Of a stretch of 64,000 nt of DNA, positions 53,295-64,000 are shown in pieces. How positions within the stretch are numbered: the first letter of the stretch is position 1; each line of letters starts with the position of its first letter. The notes under the pieces were generated by a model. It saw only the letters and a program-made list of their open reading frames with translations, did not search any database and was not told where the DNA came from. Source of the DNA: Tetrahymena elliotti 4EA (taxonomy: Eukaryota > Ciliophora > Oligohymenophorea > Hymenostomatida > Tetrahymenidae); assembly GCA_000231825.2 (NCBI GenBank), contig JH720303.1, forward strand, positions 186,001 through 250,000. Reading direction: 5' to 3'. A program made the translations under genes and the position numbers.

Positions 53295-54317
53295 ATGAAA
53301 AGTAATTTTCATTTAGAGAGGCATAATTATTACTACTAAGTGTATATTGATGAAGAAAATCTTGAAGAATTTCACTAAAAACTAAAGAGTTGTGCTGGAA
53401 AAAGCTTATCTATTAGCTGTGAAATAATGGGATTAAAAAACATTCAATTTATGTGTAATACGCTGAAAATGTTTCCTCAGTTTTTACAATTCAAATTTTA
53501 ATGCTCTTTTAAGTTGGTGAAAGATAATGGTTTAACAGAATTAAGCAAATCATTAAAATAAATGTCATAATTGACTGTCCTACGCCTTTATCTTTGCTCT
53601 AATTCTATCACAGATAAAGGTGTTAGTGAATTAGCCAAAGCTATCAAGTGTTTTGAGAATATATAGCACTTAGAGCTAGATTTCTCTCAAAATAAAATAG
53701 AAGGAAGCTCTTGTTTTAAAAATTTAGCCTAGTCTTTAGAAAATAAGAATCAATTAGTGGAATTTAACATAGATATTTCTGATAACTCTCTATCTAAAAA
53801 AACAAACATAAGACCTCTTTGGAATCTATTAACTTCTGAGCACCTGTAAATGATAAATATAAACCTATCATAGAATAAAATTTGTGATCAACTTTTTTAA
53901 CAAATTTCATACATTTTTTCAAAATTAAATGGGTTGTAAAAGTATTCAGTGGATCTAAATTTCAGTAAAAAATAAAAAGTGAGTAGGAAATCATGCCAAG
54001 AAATGTGTGAGCAGCTAAGATCCAACAAGTTCCAAAGTCAATAATTCAAACTGAATTTAGATTAACTAGAATTTAATGATTAAATTTCTTTCATGAACTT
54101 GATACACTAATTAATTGAAACTAGAATAAATTCTATCTAATACTAAATTATTTTTTCTGATGATCAATCAAACAAAATATAAGAAGGTATTGAATTGCTT
54201 AAAATGCATTCAAAATCTGTTTAAAGATAAATATACATTATATCTGCATATAACAAGATAATCTCACAGCACTTAACTTTCTGTTAATATTAGCATTTAT
54301 ATGATTTATTTTCATGA
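53295..54317 (+). CDS. Leucine-rich-repeat protein, ciliate family, 340 aa
   Basis: A member of the RNI/cysteine-containing type LRR proteins that are numerous in ciliates. Reading from ATG 53295 gives 340 aa ending in TGA. LRR-like units include LTVLRLYLCSNSITDKGVSE, IQHLELDFSQNKIEG, LVEFNIDISDNSLS and MININLSQNKICDQL, spaced at roughly 28-36 residues, with the typical pairing of LxLDxSxNxI and a helix such as LAKAIKCFENI. The last 100 residues are more degenerate. The frame is open upstream of the ATG back to a possible acceptor at 53260, so an additional 5' exon is possible. Function unknown; LRRs of this type are protein-binding scaffolds. No kinase or other domain is attached within the window. 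Confidence 0.7.
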
Positions 54318-54770
54318 AATGTCTACCTTTTATACGTTTTAAGTTAAAATTTAGTAAAATAAACTCACATTTTAATTATTTTTGTTTTTTTGTTGAATGT
54401 TAACACTTACCTTTCACATAACTTTCTTTTTAAATGTAATTAAAATATTTTAGAATTCTTCAAAAAAAACCTAAAAGTTTTATATAAATTTAATTATTAT
54501 CAATATTAATTTTTTATTCAATTTCCTGATTATCAGAGATAATATTTAAAAATAAAATAAAATAAAAACAATTCTTCTATTTTTTTAATACAGTATGAGT
54601 TTTTTTTATGTAGATTTTATGATTAAAATGAATAATTTTCAACTTTTGAATAATCAATTAAAATTGTTACTTTAGACTTGTTTTTAAAGGTTTACTGTTT
54701 CAAGTATAAAATTTTGATTAATTATAACTCCATATTTAATATATAATATTTTATTATATCTTAGCATCAT
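54318..54770. other. AT-rich spacer
   Basis: Between the LRR gene stop and a short coding-like fragment. Nothing recognisable. Confidence 0.5.
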
Positions 54771-54900
54771 ATAAGTTAGAAGAAAAAGTACTTGAGGAAG
54801 AAATACCATTTAATTATCTACAATTCCAATCAAGAATTGCTCATGGAATAAAAGAAAAAAATAAGATAACTTTATTTTTTTAAAAATTAACTATTTGATA
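54764..54900 (+). pseudogene. Short orphan coding-like fragment
   Basis: A plus-strand stretch after a plausible acceptor (TTATATCTTAG) reads YKLEEKVLEEEIPFNYLQFQ and continues SRIAHGIKEKNK before a TGA near 54900. It has good coding texture but no start codon. It could be a terminal exon of the LRR gene, joined by an intron I cannot place, or a relic. Low certainty. Confidence 0.3.
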
Positions 54901-55275
54901 GAAAAGTATTTAATAAAAAGAAAGTTTACCTAAAGATATTAAGTCCTTCTCTTAAATTATTTTAAGTAAATTAATTTGTTAATTACGGATTTTTTATCTT
55001 CTATTTGATAAATTTTGAATTTTGATTAATTTGGATGGAAATCAATTTTAATTTTCCATGTAAATCTTTTCAAATTTATTTTAAACCAAGAGATAATCAG
55101 AAATCAAGTATTGACTGAATAATTCCGCTGTTTTTATTTATTAAAAAAATTGGTTATTGAATATTGAAAATAAAAGATAATATAATATTGTATTAAACAT
55201 TAAAGCAGCAGTTCAATAAAAATTTCTTCTTAAAAGCATTTTATTTTTATTTGCATAAGCTTAGTTGATCTTAGA
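54901..55275. other. AT-rich spacer upstream of the TBC-domain gene
   Basis: No gene or structured element seen; should contain the promoter of the TBC-domain gene. Confidence 0.5.
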
Positions 55276-56698
55276 ATGAAGTTAACTTAAAAGTAATTAA
55301 AAGATTAAATATAAGGCATTTTCGATAGTATCGACTAAAAAAATAATGTATTTAAATTTATATTGATATTGTTTTTAACATGTTTGCTATTTCTACATGA
55401 TCATTCATTAAATTAAAAATTTGTTTTAACTTAGATAAAAGAGAATATTGTAAAGCTAAGCAATATAGGGAAATCATATGGTTTTGGAGAGGATAAAAGC
55501 ATACGTATAAAAGCATATTAGGTTTTGTTAGGGATATCTGATGAAGAAATAAATTAGCCATTTACATATGTATAAAATAGTAAATAATCCATCTTAGAAT
55601 ATCAAATATAATTCATCAAATAAAAAATTAGATGAAGTAGAATAAGAGGATTACTGCAAATAAATACTAAGAGATTGTAGTGGATCTTTTAAGCTGTTAG
55701 ATGTTTGCTTAGATTCAGATGAAACATAAATGTACCAATCAATATTTCTAATATTTTAATTTTAATTTCATTTTTAGATAAATTCTTAGGAATTAGCTGA
55801 TTATGATGGTCAGTAAATTATTCAAAGAACACTCTTCTTATCAATATTATAGAGGATATGAAAACTTTTGTAGCATTTTCTTATGGAATTTTGGAATAGA
55901 TAAAGGATATAAGCTCATAGAAAAACTGTCAGCAACTCTTTTAAGATAAATTAATTATTCTTTAATGCTATTTACCTGAAATTTTTTTAAAAAACACAGA
56001 TGCTTTATAAGTAGAAATTGACAAAAGTGTATCAATTTAGGTTAATAACATATTTAAGATTATAAAATAAGAAGATTAACAAGTAGCTTAAATATTCTCT
56101 GTTACACATTTTTTAGCTTTTTGCGTTGGATGGGTTTTAACTTGGTTTGCATTCAATATAAGAAAAAACAAAGATCTATTAAGAATATATGATTTTCTTA
56201 TAAGTAGCCCACCAGAAAATTTAGTTATTTTAGGTGTAGCATTCATCTTAGGAACTAAAGATATTTTAAAAGAGCACATTTAAGAATCATAAGAGGGTGG
56301 TGAGGTAAATAAAAACATTCTTTGAAATTAAACTAACTATTAAACTAACTTAACTAACTAAAAGATTGGTGTACTCTATGGAATATATTAAAATATTTGG
56401 CAAGTAGATTATGATATAGAAAGTATTATAGAAATTGCTTTGAGGCTTTATAAAAAGCAAGTATTCACTGCTGAAATGAGATTAGAATATTCATAAGAGT
56501 AAATTATTTGAATTTGTTTATTAAATTAAGTACAATATTTTTAATAGAAGTATAATTCACAGAGATGTTCATGTTGGATTAATACCTGTTAGATAATTTT
56601 TATTTAAAAATGATTATAAAAAAGTAAAATAAACTATTATTTTAGCTTTAATAATTATAATAATCTCATATTCAACTTAAATATTTTTCAAATAATGA
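55276..56698 (+). CDS. TBC1D20-like protein with tail anchor, catalytic fingers replaced and an apparent frameshift, about 383 aa
   Basis: TBC1D20 is an ER Rab1 GTPase-activating protein. Exons: 55276-55347, 55435-55569, 55598-55731, 55778-56304 (frame change inside), 56365-56498 and 56548-56698. Family landmarks in order: DKSIRIKAYQVLLGI, EDYCKQILRDCSGSF, LIMMVSKLFKEHSSYQYYRG then YENF, KGYKLIEKLSATLLR, FLAFCVGWVLTWFAFNIR (TBC1D20 has FALSWLITWF) and RIYDFLISSPPENL. The C-terminus is a tail anchor: VKQTIILALIIIIISYS before a short polar end, as in TBC1D20. The arginine-finger position (IxxDxxR) reads ILRDCSG and the glutamine-finger motif YxQG reads YYRG, so both catalytic residues are missing. 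Reading requires a +1 shift near 55944, consistent with loss of two bases in AGAGAT. The intron 55570-55597 is only 28 nt. Either a pseudo-GAP, a young pseudogene or sequence error at one site. Confidence 0.78.
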
Positions 56699-57315
56699 GG
56701 CATTCAGACTACTAATTTAAATTTTACTTATTAATAAACTTTATACATAATGATATTCTACTAATTTAACAAGTAAAAGAAACTTAAATCATCATTATAT
56801 TTTAGTAATATACATACTCAATAAAAATACTTTAAAGTTTCAATTAATTAATATATTTCATCTCTCTAAATTAAATAAAAAATATTTATAATTTCATACT
56901 AAAAAGGAAAATTCATATTTTTTATTATTTAAATTATTAAAAATTAAAATTAGTATCTTTTTTGTTCTCAAGCAATATTTTATTTAGTCAAATGTTCTAT
57001 GTTTGATGAGATTTAAATTGTTTAATATATAATTTACTGTTTTATTTAATTTGTAAATTTAGAAGTTTCCTAAAAAAAAAATTTTTATTTAAAATTTAAT
57101 TAAATAATATATAAAATTTTTTTAAAAAATAAGTCTACTTAAATTAAAAAAATGTAAAGATTTGAATTATATACAGAATACATTTTCATTTATATATTTA
57201 TTTGTATTAAGTTTTAATATGAAAATTAAATTTTTAATTTTTAGATATTGTTAAAGTATTATATAATTTAAGATAATAATTTCAAATTAGTTTATATTTT
57301 TTATTTTTCAAATGG
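56699..57315. other. AT-rich convergent spacer
   Basis: Between the 3' ends of the TBC gene (plus) and the pseudokinase gene (minus). A/T runs only. Confidence 0.6.
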
Positions 57316-60300
57316 TCAGACATTTAAATATTGTTTTCTGACTGTCGCATACAAAATAGGGAAATACTTTTTGTATTCAGGGTTATTTTCAAAGAATTCG
57401 TTAAGGAAGTCAAAAACTTTTTCAAATTTCTATTTATTATAAATTAAAATCAATATTTGAAGAAATTTGTAATATAAGAAATTTACCATCAAGAAGATGA
57501 GCTTATCCTCATTAGTATTTACTAGGATAGTGAAAAAGTATAAAGCAGTTAAGAAAGGATTGCTCTTTTGATTATTCTTTTTAAGATTAGCACACTCCCT
57601 CTTGATTAGTTATTCATTAGAAATTTGAATTAAGAGGTCTTTATAGAGTTTCTGTGATTAGTTCTTTATATTTTAAATATCAAGTTATGAGTTGAAATTA
57701 AATTTCAAGAAAAAAAATTACTTATTGCCAAACAATAGCAGTCATCATTGAAAGTGCCTCATTACGGAGTGGTGCAAAGTTTCTAAATGGTAAGAATTTA
57801 AGTGAAGAGCGATAAAGACCAACTTAAAACTCTGTTTCATTTTAGAATGCATTAGAACATATATATTTAACAAAATCGTTTTCCATTATAAAGTCTTTGA
57901 GTTCTTCATTAGTACTGTTAAGAATATTCTCAAAAACTACAATTCTAAAGTTGGTTTCTTCTACATAATACTATTAATAAAAGTTAATATAAATAAAAGT
58001 AGATTAATATTTTTTAATAAAATTACTTGGAGAATGTGAAGATTTTCTGTATGAGTATTTATGAAGGCTATTACTAGTTTATGTTATTTCTTAACAATAT
58101 CTAGATAGAATTTTCCAAATCCACTATCATTCAATAATTACTTCATGTATGATTTATCAACCTCAGTGAGAGTAATTAAAATACGCATAAATATGTGAGC
58201 AATTGGAGTTAATTAGTTTTCTTAATATTTCTTAAGACTCTCTTCTTATGAAAGGTATTCTATATCCTCATGATAGCTGTAAGTGTAGTTAATAAAGTTT
58301 TACATCCAAGTTATAAGTCCTTTAGAGTTGTCAAGATCATCTAATAATTATACAAATTAAATTTAATATAAAGTATAATTTATATATAATTTTTACTTTT
58401 GTTAAAGAGGACATAGTAAAGACCCATGTTAGAAATATTTTCAATAAATATGGAGTACAGAGTTATCACTTCCAGAACGATAGGGTTAAACTATGCATAT
58501 TCCTTCAAATTTTATATTACTGATCTAGCAATATTTGTTGCATAGTCAACTAAACGCTTGGCTTCAACAATTACTTATAAATCCTTACAAGTAAAGAAGT
58601 AGTGTTTGAACCAGCTAAGGATATGTTCCAAACAAATTAATGATTGAGAGTGGAGATACTTTAATTTTGCTAAGGAGTCTTTGAATCTGATAGAAGACGT
58701 ATTGACATAGCATTATTTGATTTCATGAATGATTTATTCTCTTTCTTTATTATAGAATTCTTTAATGCCTTTAATTTAAATTGACAAGGTGCTAAGATTA
58801 AGCTTCTAAGGAATAGATAAATCAGCTTCTTTCAACAAACTACGAATACCAGGAGTATATTCCATTATATCAATAATTTCACTTCTAGCATGCTTTACAA
58901 TTTCTTTGAAAACCTCTTAAACTACAGGCGAAAGAATCTTATTTGTTTTTTATTCTTACGTTGTTCCTCCTTGTTTTGGTTTAATTAATAGCTTTAATAT
59001 ACTTGGGAAAACATCTATTGAAGAAATATTCAACATTTTGACAACACTTTCTGGGCCATTTACCAAATTTTAGAATATTCTGATGACTAGAATTTTTGAG
59101 TTTATTAACTCTGCCTTAGTTTTAAATGTCTAGAATAGGTTTGTGATCATATTAGGTGTTTCGAAGCAGTAAGCTAATTAGTAGAGGAATTATTTGTTGA
59201 TTTACTATTTCAGATAATAATAGTTATTGGCGCATTCTATATATCTCTTTCTATCTAACTTATCCTCATAAACCTAATTCATATGTGCAACTATACCAAA
59301 GTTTTTGTTTATTTCTTCTGATTTCAGTTCTCTCTGTTAAAATTAAATTATTTTTCAAAATTTTTTTTGAAAAAATGAAATTTAAAAATGTCATTAATTT
59401 TCATTAAAGGGATTCTATCTTTTAAGATATTTATTTTTAAATAATTTTGAAATTACCTATCCAGCATAAGACATACTGATATTTGCAAATCCTTAAGATA
59501 TTTCAAGGAAGATTTCAAGTAAATTAGCTCTAACATGTACATCATCAGTGTTGAGGTATGGTATTAAGTAGACAGGAGCTCTGCAGTCAAGAAGAAGTTT
59601 AATTTTATCAGTATTATTACTTCTTAACATACTTTTGTAGTAGTTAAGAACGATCTTCAAGCTGGCAGAAGTACCTGTAAAAAAAGTTAATTTTAAAGAC
59701 CTGGAAAAAAAAAATAAATTTTACCTGCTATTTTTTCAGAGGAATAGAGAATATTTAAATTTTCAGCCATGTTAATTAAATCGTTGTAATAATCAGCACT
59801 CTTTGGTAAACGAGAGTAAATTTAATCATTTAATATTTTCTTCTTTTTATCAATATCAAATTCAGAATAGTTGTATTTATCACTACAGAAACGGATATAG
59901 TCTTGTAATACTGGATAGTTGCTCTTTCCTACACCAGCTTCTCCTACTGTAGATTTGTAAAGACTTCCTACAACATTATAAAGAATTGGAGTCCAGTTTC
60001 TACTCATAAACATGTAAGGACGATGAAGGCTTCTTTCTTTCCATAGCTTATCAGCATCATCTAAAACAGCTGAATCGACATTTCTTGAGAAAAATCTTTC
60101 AAAAACGACAGGATTTTATTTATTATTTGCATACTCAAAGTGTAAATTTCTCTCTGGAAGACTACCCACAGACTTATTTAAAATATCAATCATGTTTGAT
60201 TGTAATTGATACTCTTCACCGATAAAGAATTTAACTAGATTTTCTAATAGTTTATGAACAAAAGGAGCAACGGCAGATTTGTATGAATCTAGCTAGTAAA

Positions 60301-63300
60301 TAAGCGATTTAATTAATTCTCTTAAAGCAGTAAGTATTCTAATTGATTTCTCTCTTTGCCCTAATACGTATTCCTTTTTAATTTATGATATGTTAAATTT
60401 AATTAAACAAATTAGATAATTTATATTACATGATTAAGATTGGCTTTTGTGAGAGAAGTCTTTTGAGTGATTTCAATTTCTTCCAATGTTATTTGCTTAT
60501 GGTGACGGAGTGAAAGGAAGACAAGCATATCTAAGACATCATTATCAAACAAGAATTATACTAATACTGAATTTGCATGTTTATTTCTTTATTCTTCTGA
60601 ATCTTTAAGTAGTGCTTTCATCTTTTTAGGAAGCATAGAGCTATAAAAGCTGTTAGTAAGAATACTCTAGCTAAATCCATAAAATCCTAAATTACTTTCT
60701 TATTTGATATGGTCAATTTTTTTATTTGGTTAAACAGATACAGTAGCATGTACGTAGTCAGTGATTCTGATAATATCCATAAAATATTAGTCTAATTTAT
60801 CAGGGTTCTTGATAGCAAGAGCGCATAACTATCTTAAAGGATCAAAAGCTCTTTCTCTCAAAGTTGTTGAAGGAGACTTGTAAAAGAAAACAGTTTCAAA
60901 GAGTTAAATAGATCTTTAAATTTCATAGTTATCCTATTAGAATACAGGAGATTAAAGTAAACCTTCTACTGTAGGTCTCTTTGAAGGAGTGTACTGTAAG
61001 CAAGCAGAAACTAAATCAAGTACCTCACTAAGTTATTGGAATTCTATTGATAAATTTCAAAAAAAATGAAATATATTTTTTAAAATCAAAATAAATAATT
61101 TACCTCTTTCATATTCTTTACCAGCACTCGGGAATATTTTATTAAAGATATTTCCAAATGTTGATTTATCAATAGCTTTCACCATAGCAATATCAGATGG
61201 AGGAATATATTTTAAGTTAATCTTACTATCAGGATTATCATTATAATCAACTCTTAAAACTTCTTGAGCTAATTCATCAGAATAAATATCATAGTGGAAG
61301 AACTTTTTTATTTAAATAATAATTGGTTAATAAAGTAAAAAATTATCTTAAAAAGGAACATTAATAAAAATGAAGTAAATTTTACTGTGCTTGGCTCAGT
61401 GAATTCTTCTTTGTTAATTTCTCCATATCTGTCTTTTAGAGATTAGTAGAAGCTCTTTGGTGGTTAGCCGAATAAAATATGGTAAAGTAAGCAACCAAAG
61501 CCCCAAATATCAGTGTATGCATTCCACTCTGCTGTCTTTCTTAAAATTTATTCTGGTGCTAAATAGGGCTATAAGAATAACTACTCTCTATAGAAATTTT
61601 TGAATTCAGATTCAGGATTGAAGTATTCTTGGTAGTCTAACTAGGTATCAACTACAGCAAGAGGTCCTACTACTTGGACAAGATTAAACTCAAGATCAGG
61701 AATCATGCTAACTTTAGAGAATAAATCATATTTAGCTACTCCACGTACATTTGCTAATTTTACTTCATAAGTTTGACGGTTGATAAATATATTTTCAGGA
61801 CGTAAAATATTGAGGAAGCAAGCTTCATTATTTATTGCCTGTAGAATTTATAGAATTTGTCTTGCTATGTACTTGAGAAGATATGTAACAGAGCGCAATT
61901 TAACTAAAACAGGTATACGGAAAAGACCACCATTTTGTTAGATCAAATCATGCAAGCTAATATATACAGCTGGATCAATTGCTTCATTCATAACCATGTA
62001 TTCAATATCTCCAAGTTCATGACCTACACGCTTAAGGAAGACCCCAATATTTTTAAACATAAAAGAGTATTTATTTTAAAGAACATTATGCAGCTTAAGT
62101 TCAAAATCAAGTATTTTAACAAAATTATTGCCATCAGCACATGTGAAGTTGAGAACATCTTTAGTATAAACAAATATATCAACAGGGTAATTATTCTGAA
62201 TAAGAAAACCACTGTAATATTTTATATAAGGAGTGAAAAAGCGAAGACTTCCATCATCCTTTTAGAACATACCATCATCCATCAGTATTCTGTAACTGGT
62301 TATATCCAACTCAGTTTATGCACTCATTATTTTTTGCTTATCAACAACAGCATAATTGTTTTTCTCAGGATCTAAAGATCCCTAGCAAATTTAATCATTT
62401 ATAAATTCCTAAGCTTGTCTTCTTAAACCATATATACCATTCTTTAAGCTCTCTTTAATTGACTAGATTGTAAAAATTAAAAAATGGTGAAATTTGTTTA
62501 TTTATTTTTTAAAAATTACATTGAAAATTTTATGAACATCAAGAAGAGAGTTTTATTTTGAGATAAGTTAAAAACCTCTAATTCTCTATTTCTTTCCAGA
62601 TAAGAATTTCTTCATTTATAGATACTGTATTAAATTTTAAATAGATATTAATTTATTTGAATTATTAAATAAATTTGAAAAATAAAATTTATTACTGAGG
62701 ATTTAATTGTGACTAGCTTACTAAAAATGCTTGAAAATCCATCAAAGTGGAGTAGGATATGCTAGAATACTGGTTTATCCAAAGATATAAAATTGGAATA
62801 CAAGTCTTCTTAGTTTTAGGTTACAGTCATTTGAACTTCAGTTTCATGCATTAGCTTTAATAAATACTCACACATATCTCCAATATGAATTTTTCCTTGA
62901 TGATAACTCTTTTAGCTTGCTAATTTATGACTTAATCTCTATATTGCACTGTCTAGGACTCCCATATCTGAACTAATATATTTGAAGGCATTATAGAATT
63001 CATTTGGAGTCAAGAAACCATCATAGTCAGAGTCATACTCTGAGAAGAAATCTTCTAAATTTTGAGATTTAGATAAATGGCGGCTCATAGAAACTACTGA
63101 TAAGGTTAAAGGCTTATCAATCCAATCTATTTATTCAACTTACCCTTTAGTATGTATCTAGTTAAAGAATTATAAAATTTTTATAGAATTTCTAATAATT
63201 AAAATTCTTTAAATTTACATGAAGACCATATTTTGAAAGACGTGACTCCAAAGCAGATAAGTGAACTGATTCCCCAAATTATTTAGGATCAATAACTCTC

Positions 63301-64000
63301 ATTAACTAGATAAGTTTTGTTTCAGTTTCTACTCTAACACCAATCTTTTATAGGAAATCATTAAATTAGTATTTAGTCAAGTAACCCTTCTATTCTTCAT
63401 CAAAGAATTTGAAGCAGTCCCACAATGAAATTTCTCTCTAGTTGATAACCTTGCAAATATGCTCTAAAATACTTTCTTCCAAATCAAGAATATAATTGTG
63501 GCCTCCTCCAAAGCTTTCACTACCCTCAATTACGTCAGTAGATCCATTAAGCAATTTAGATTCACCTCCAATCCAGAAATCAACAAATTCCAAGTACTTC
63601 ACTACACTGTCTGAGTCTGTATCGATGAAATTAAATGCAGATTTTAATTCTTCTCTTGTTAGATAAACTCCCATTTAGACAAGAGCATGTCTGAAATCTT
63701 CAATTTCAAATTGACCTATTTTACGTTAATCTAAGATTGCCCATGCTCTTTCCATTTTTCCTTTAGTGAATTCTCTGAGGGTTAAATAAATATACATCAA
63801 AACCTAAATTTGTTGAAATAAAATAAATTCATTAATAAGTAAATTCTCAAGAAATTACTTTTTTCTTATTAGCCTTCAAGTCATCTATACGTGGGTTGAT
63901 TACTTTGCTGATATCTGTTCTTCCGTATCTGATGTATGCTTCCCAGAATTTATTCTTGAAAGCACTTAAACTAATTGTACCAGAGTCCTCTCCGTTGAAA
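57316..64000 (-). CDS. Very large EF-hand / pseudokinase / helical-repeat protein, 5' end outside window (at least 1,931 aa)
   Basis: Fourteen exons in phase: 63859-64000, 63219-63803, 62696-63112, 62520-62624, 61386-62462, 61104-61302, 60430-61043, 59725-60373, 59457-59674, 58397-59333, 58027-58340, 57722-57970, 57487-57663, 57316-57429. The visible N-terminal 380 residues hold several EF-hand-like units; canonical calcium loops are DTDSDSVVKYLE and DSDYDGFLTPNE, while others (DEEQKGYLTKYQ) lack the final acidic ligand. Next, about residues 385-880, is a protein-kinase fold: LRPENIFINRQTYEVKLANV, LAPEQILRKTAEWNAYTDIW then GFGCLLYHILFG, and LQYTPSKRPTVEGLLQSPVF. The HRD aspartate is absent (LRPEN) and DFG is replaced (ANVRG), so it is a predicted pseudokinase. 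The remaining 1,050 residues are helical, HEAT/ARM-like, ending VRKQYLNV. No named orthologue recognised; ULK4-type pseudokinases also pair a dead kinase with ARM repeats but lack EF-hands. Confidence 0.85.

Noticed and set aside
61935..62375. Plus-strand open frame of 146 codons
   Set aside because: Antisense to the N-lobe part of the pseudokinase exon, which has clear kinase motifs on the minus strand.

Overview
The window is macronuclear-type DNA from a ciliate close to Tetrahymena (I infer Tetrahymena thermophila or a near relative). It is very AT-rich. Every recognisable protein can be read only if TAA and TAG code for glutamine and TGA is the sole stop. Introns are short, AT-rich GT(A)..AG introns. 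No prokaryotic operon, CRISPR array, rRNA or tRNA gene was found. Under the standard code the genes look like strings of short broken ORFs, so all coordinates below come from my own re-reading with the ciliate code; exon lengths were checked to keep phase.

Left part (1-20.3 kb), all genes on the minus strand except one coding relic: a partial ACSS3/PrpE-type propionyl-CoA synthetase (1-1932), V-ATPase subunit G (3310-4088), a plus-strand TGA-riddled coding relic (about 4150-5653), a 13-exon KATNIP (katanin-interacting protein) homologue of 2,103 aa (6561-13651), a hybrid sensor histidine kinase with receiver domain (14965-18133) and the translation factor MCTS1/Tma20 (19700-20260).

Middle part (20-46.7 kb): asparagine synthetase (22503-25382, +), a large Q-rich START-domain protein (26693-30175, +), cystathionine gamma-lyase (31612-33324, +), a small PX-domain protein (36119-36985, -), an R1R2R3 Myb protein (40230-43460, -) and poly(ADP-ribose) glycohydrolase (45078-46617, +). 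Two intergenic zones here (31.18-31.45 kb and 35.04-35.52 kb) carry clusters of perfect hairpins and more G+C than the surrounding spacer; they are candidate structured RNAs or regulatory elements.

Right part (46.6-64 kb): mitochondrial ADP/ATP carrier (49272-50201, -), a leucine-rich-repeat protein (53295-54317, +), a TBC1D20-like protein whose two catalytic finger residues are both replaced and which carries an apparent frameshift (55276-56698, +), and the 3' 6.7 kb of a very large gene combining EF-hands, a kinase fold without catalytic residues, and a long helical-repeat-like tail (57316 to beyond 64000, -).

The genes are ordinary single eukaryotic units with long AT-rich spacers; they do not form one pathway. 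Metabolism (ACSS3, ASNS, CTH, ADP/ATP carrier), cilia or microtubules (KATNIP), signalling (hybrid kinase, PX, TBC, pseudokinase) and nuclear functions (Myb, PARG) are interspersed. No previously unknown multi-gene system is visible. The best leads are the catalytically altered TBC protein, the EF-hand/pseudokinase giant, the cysteine-clustered Myb, the hairpin clusters and the TGA-riddled relic.
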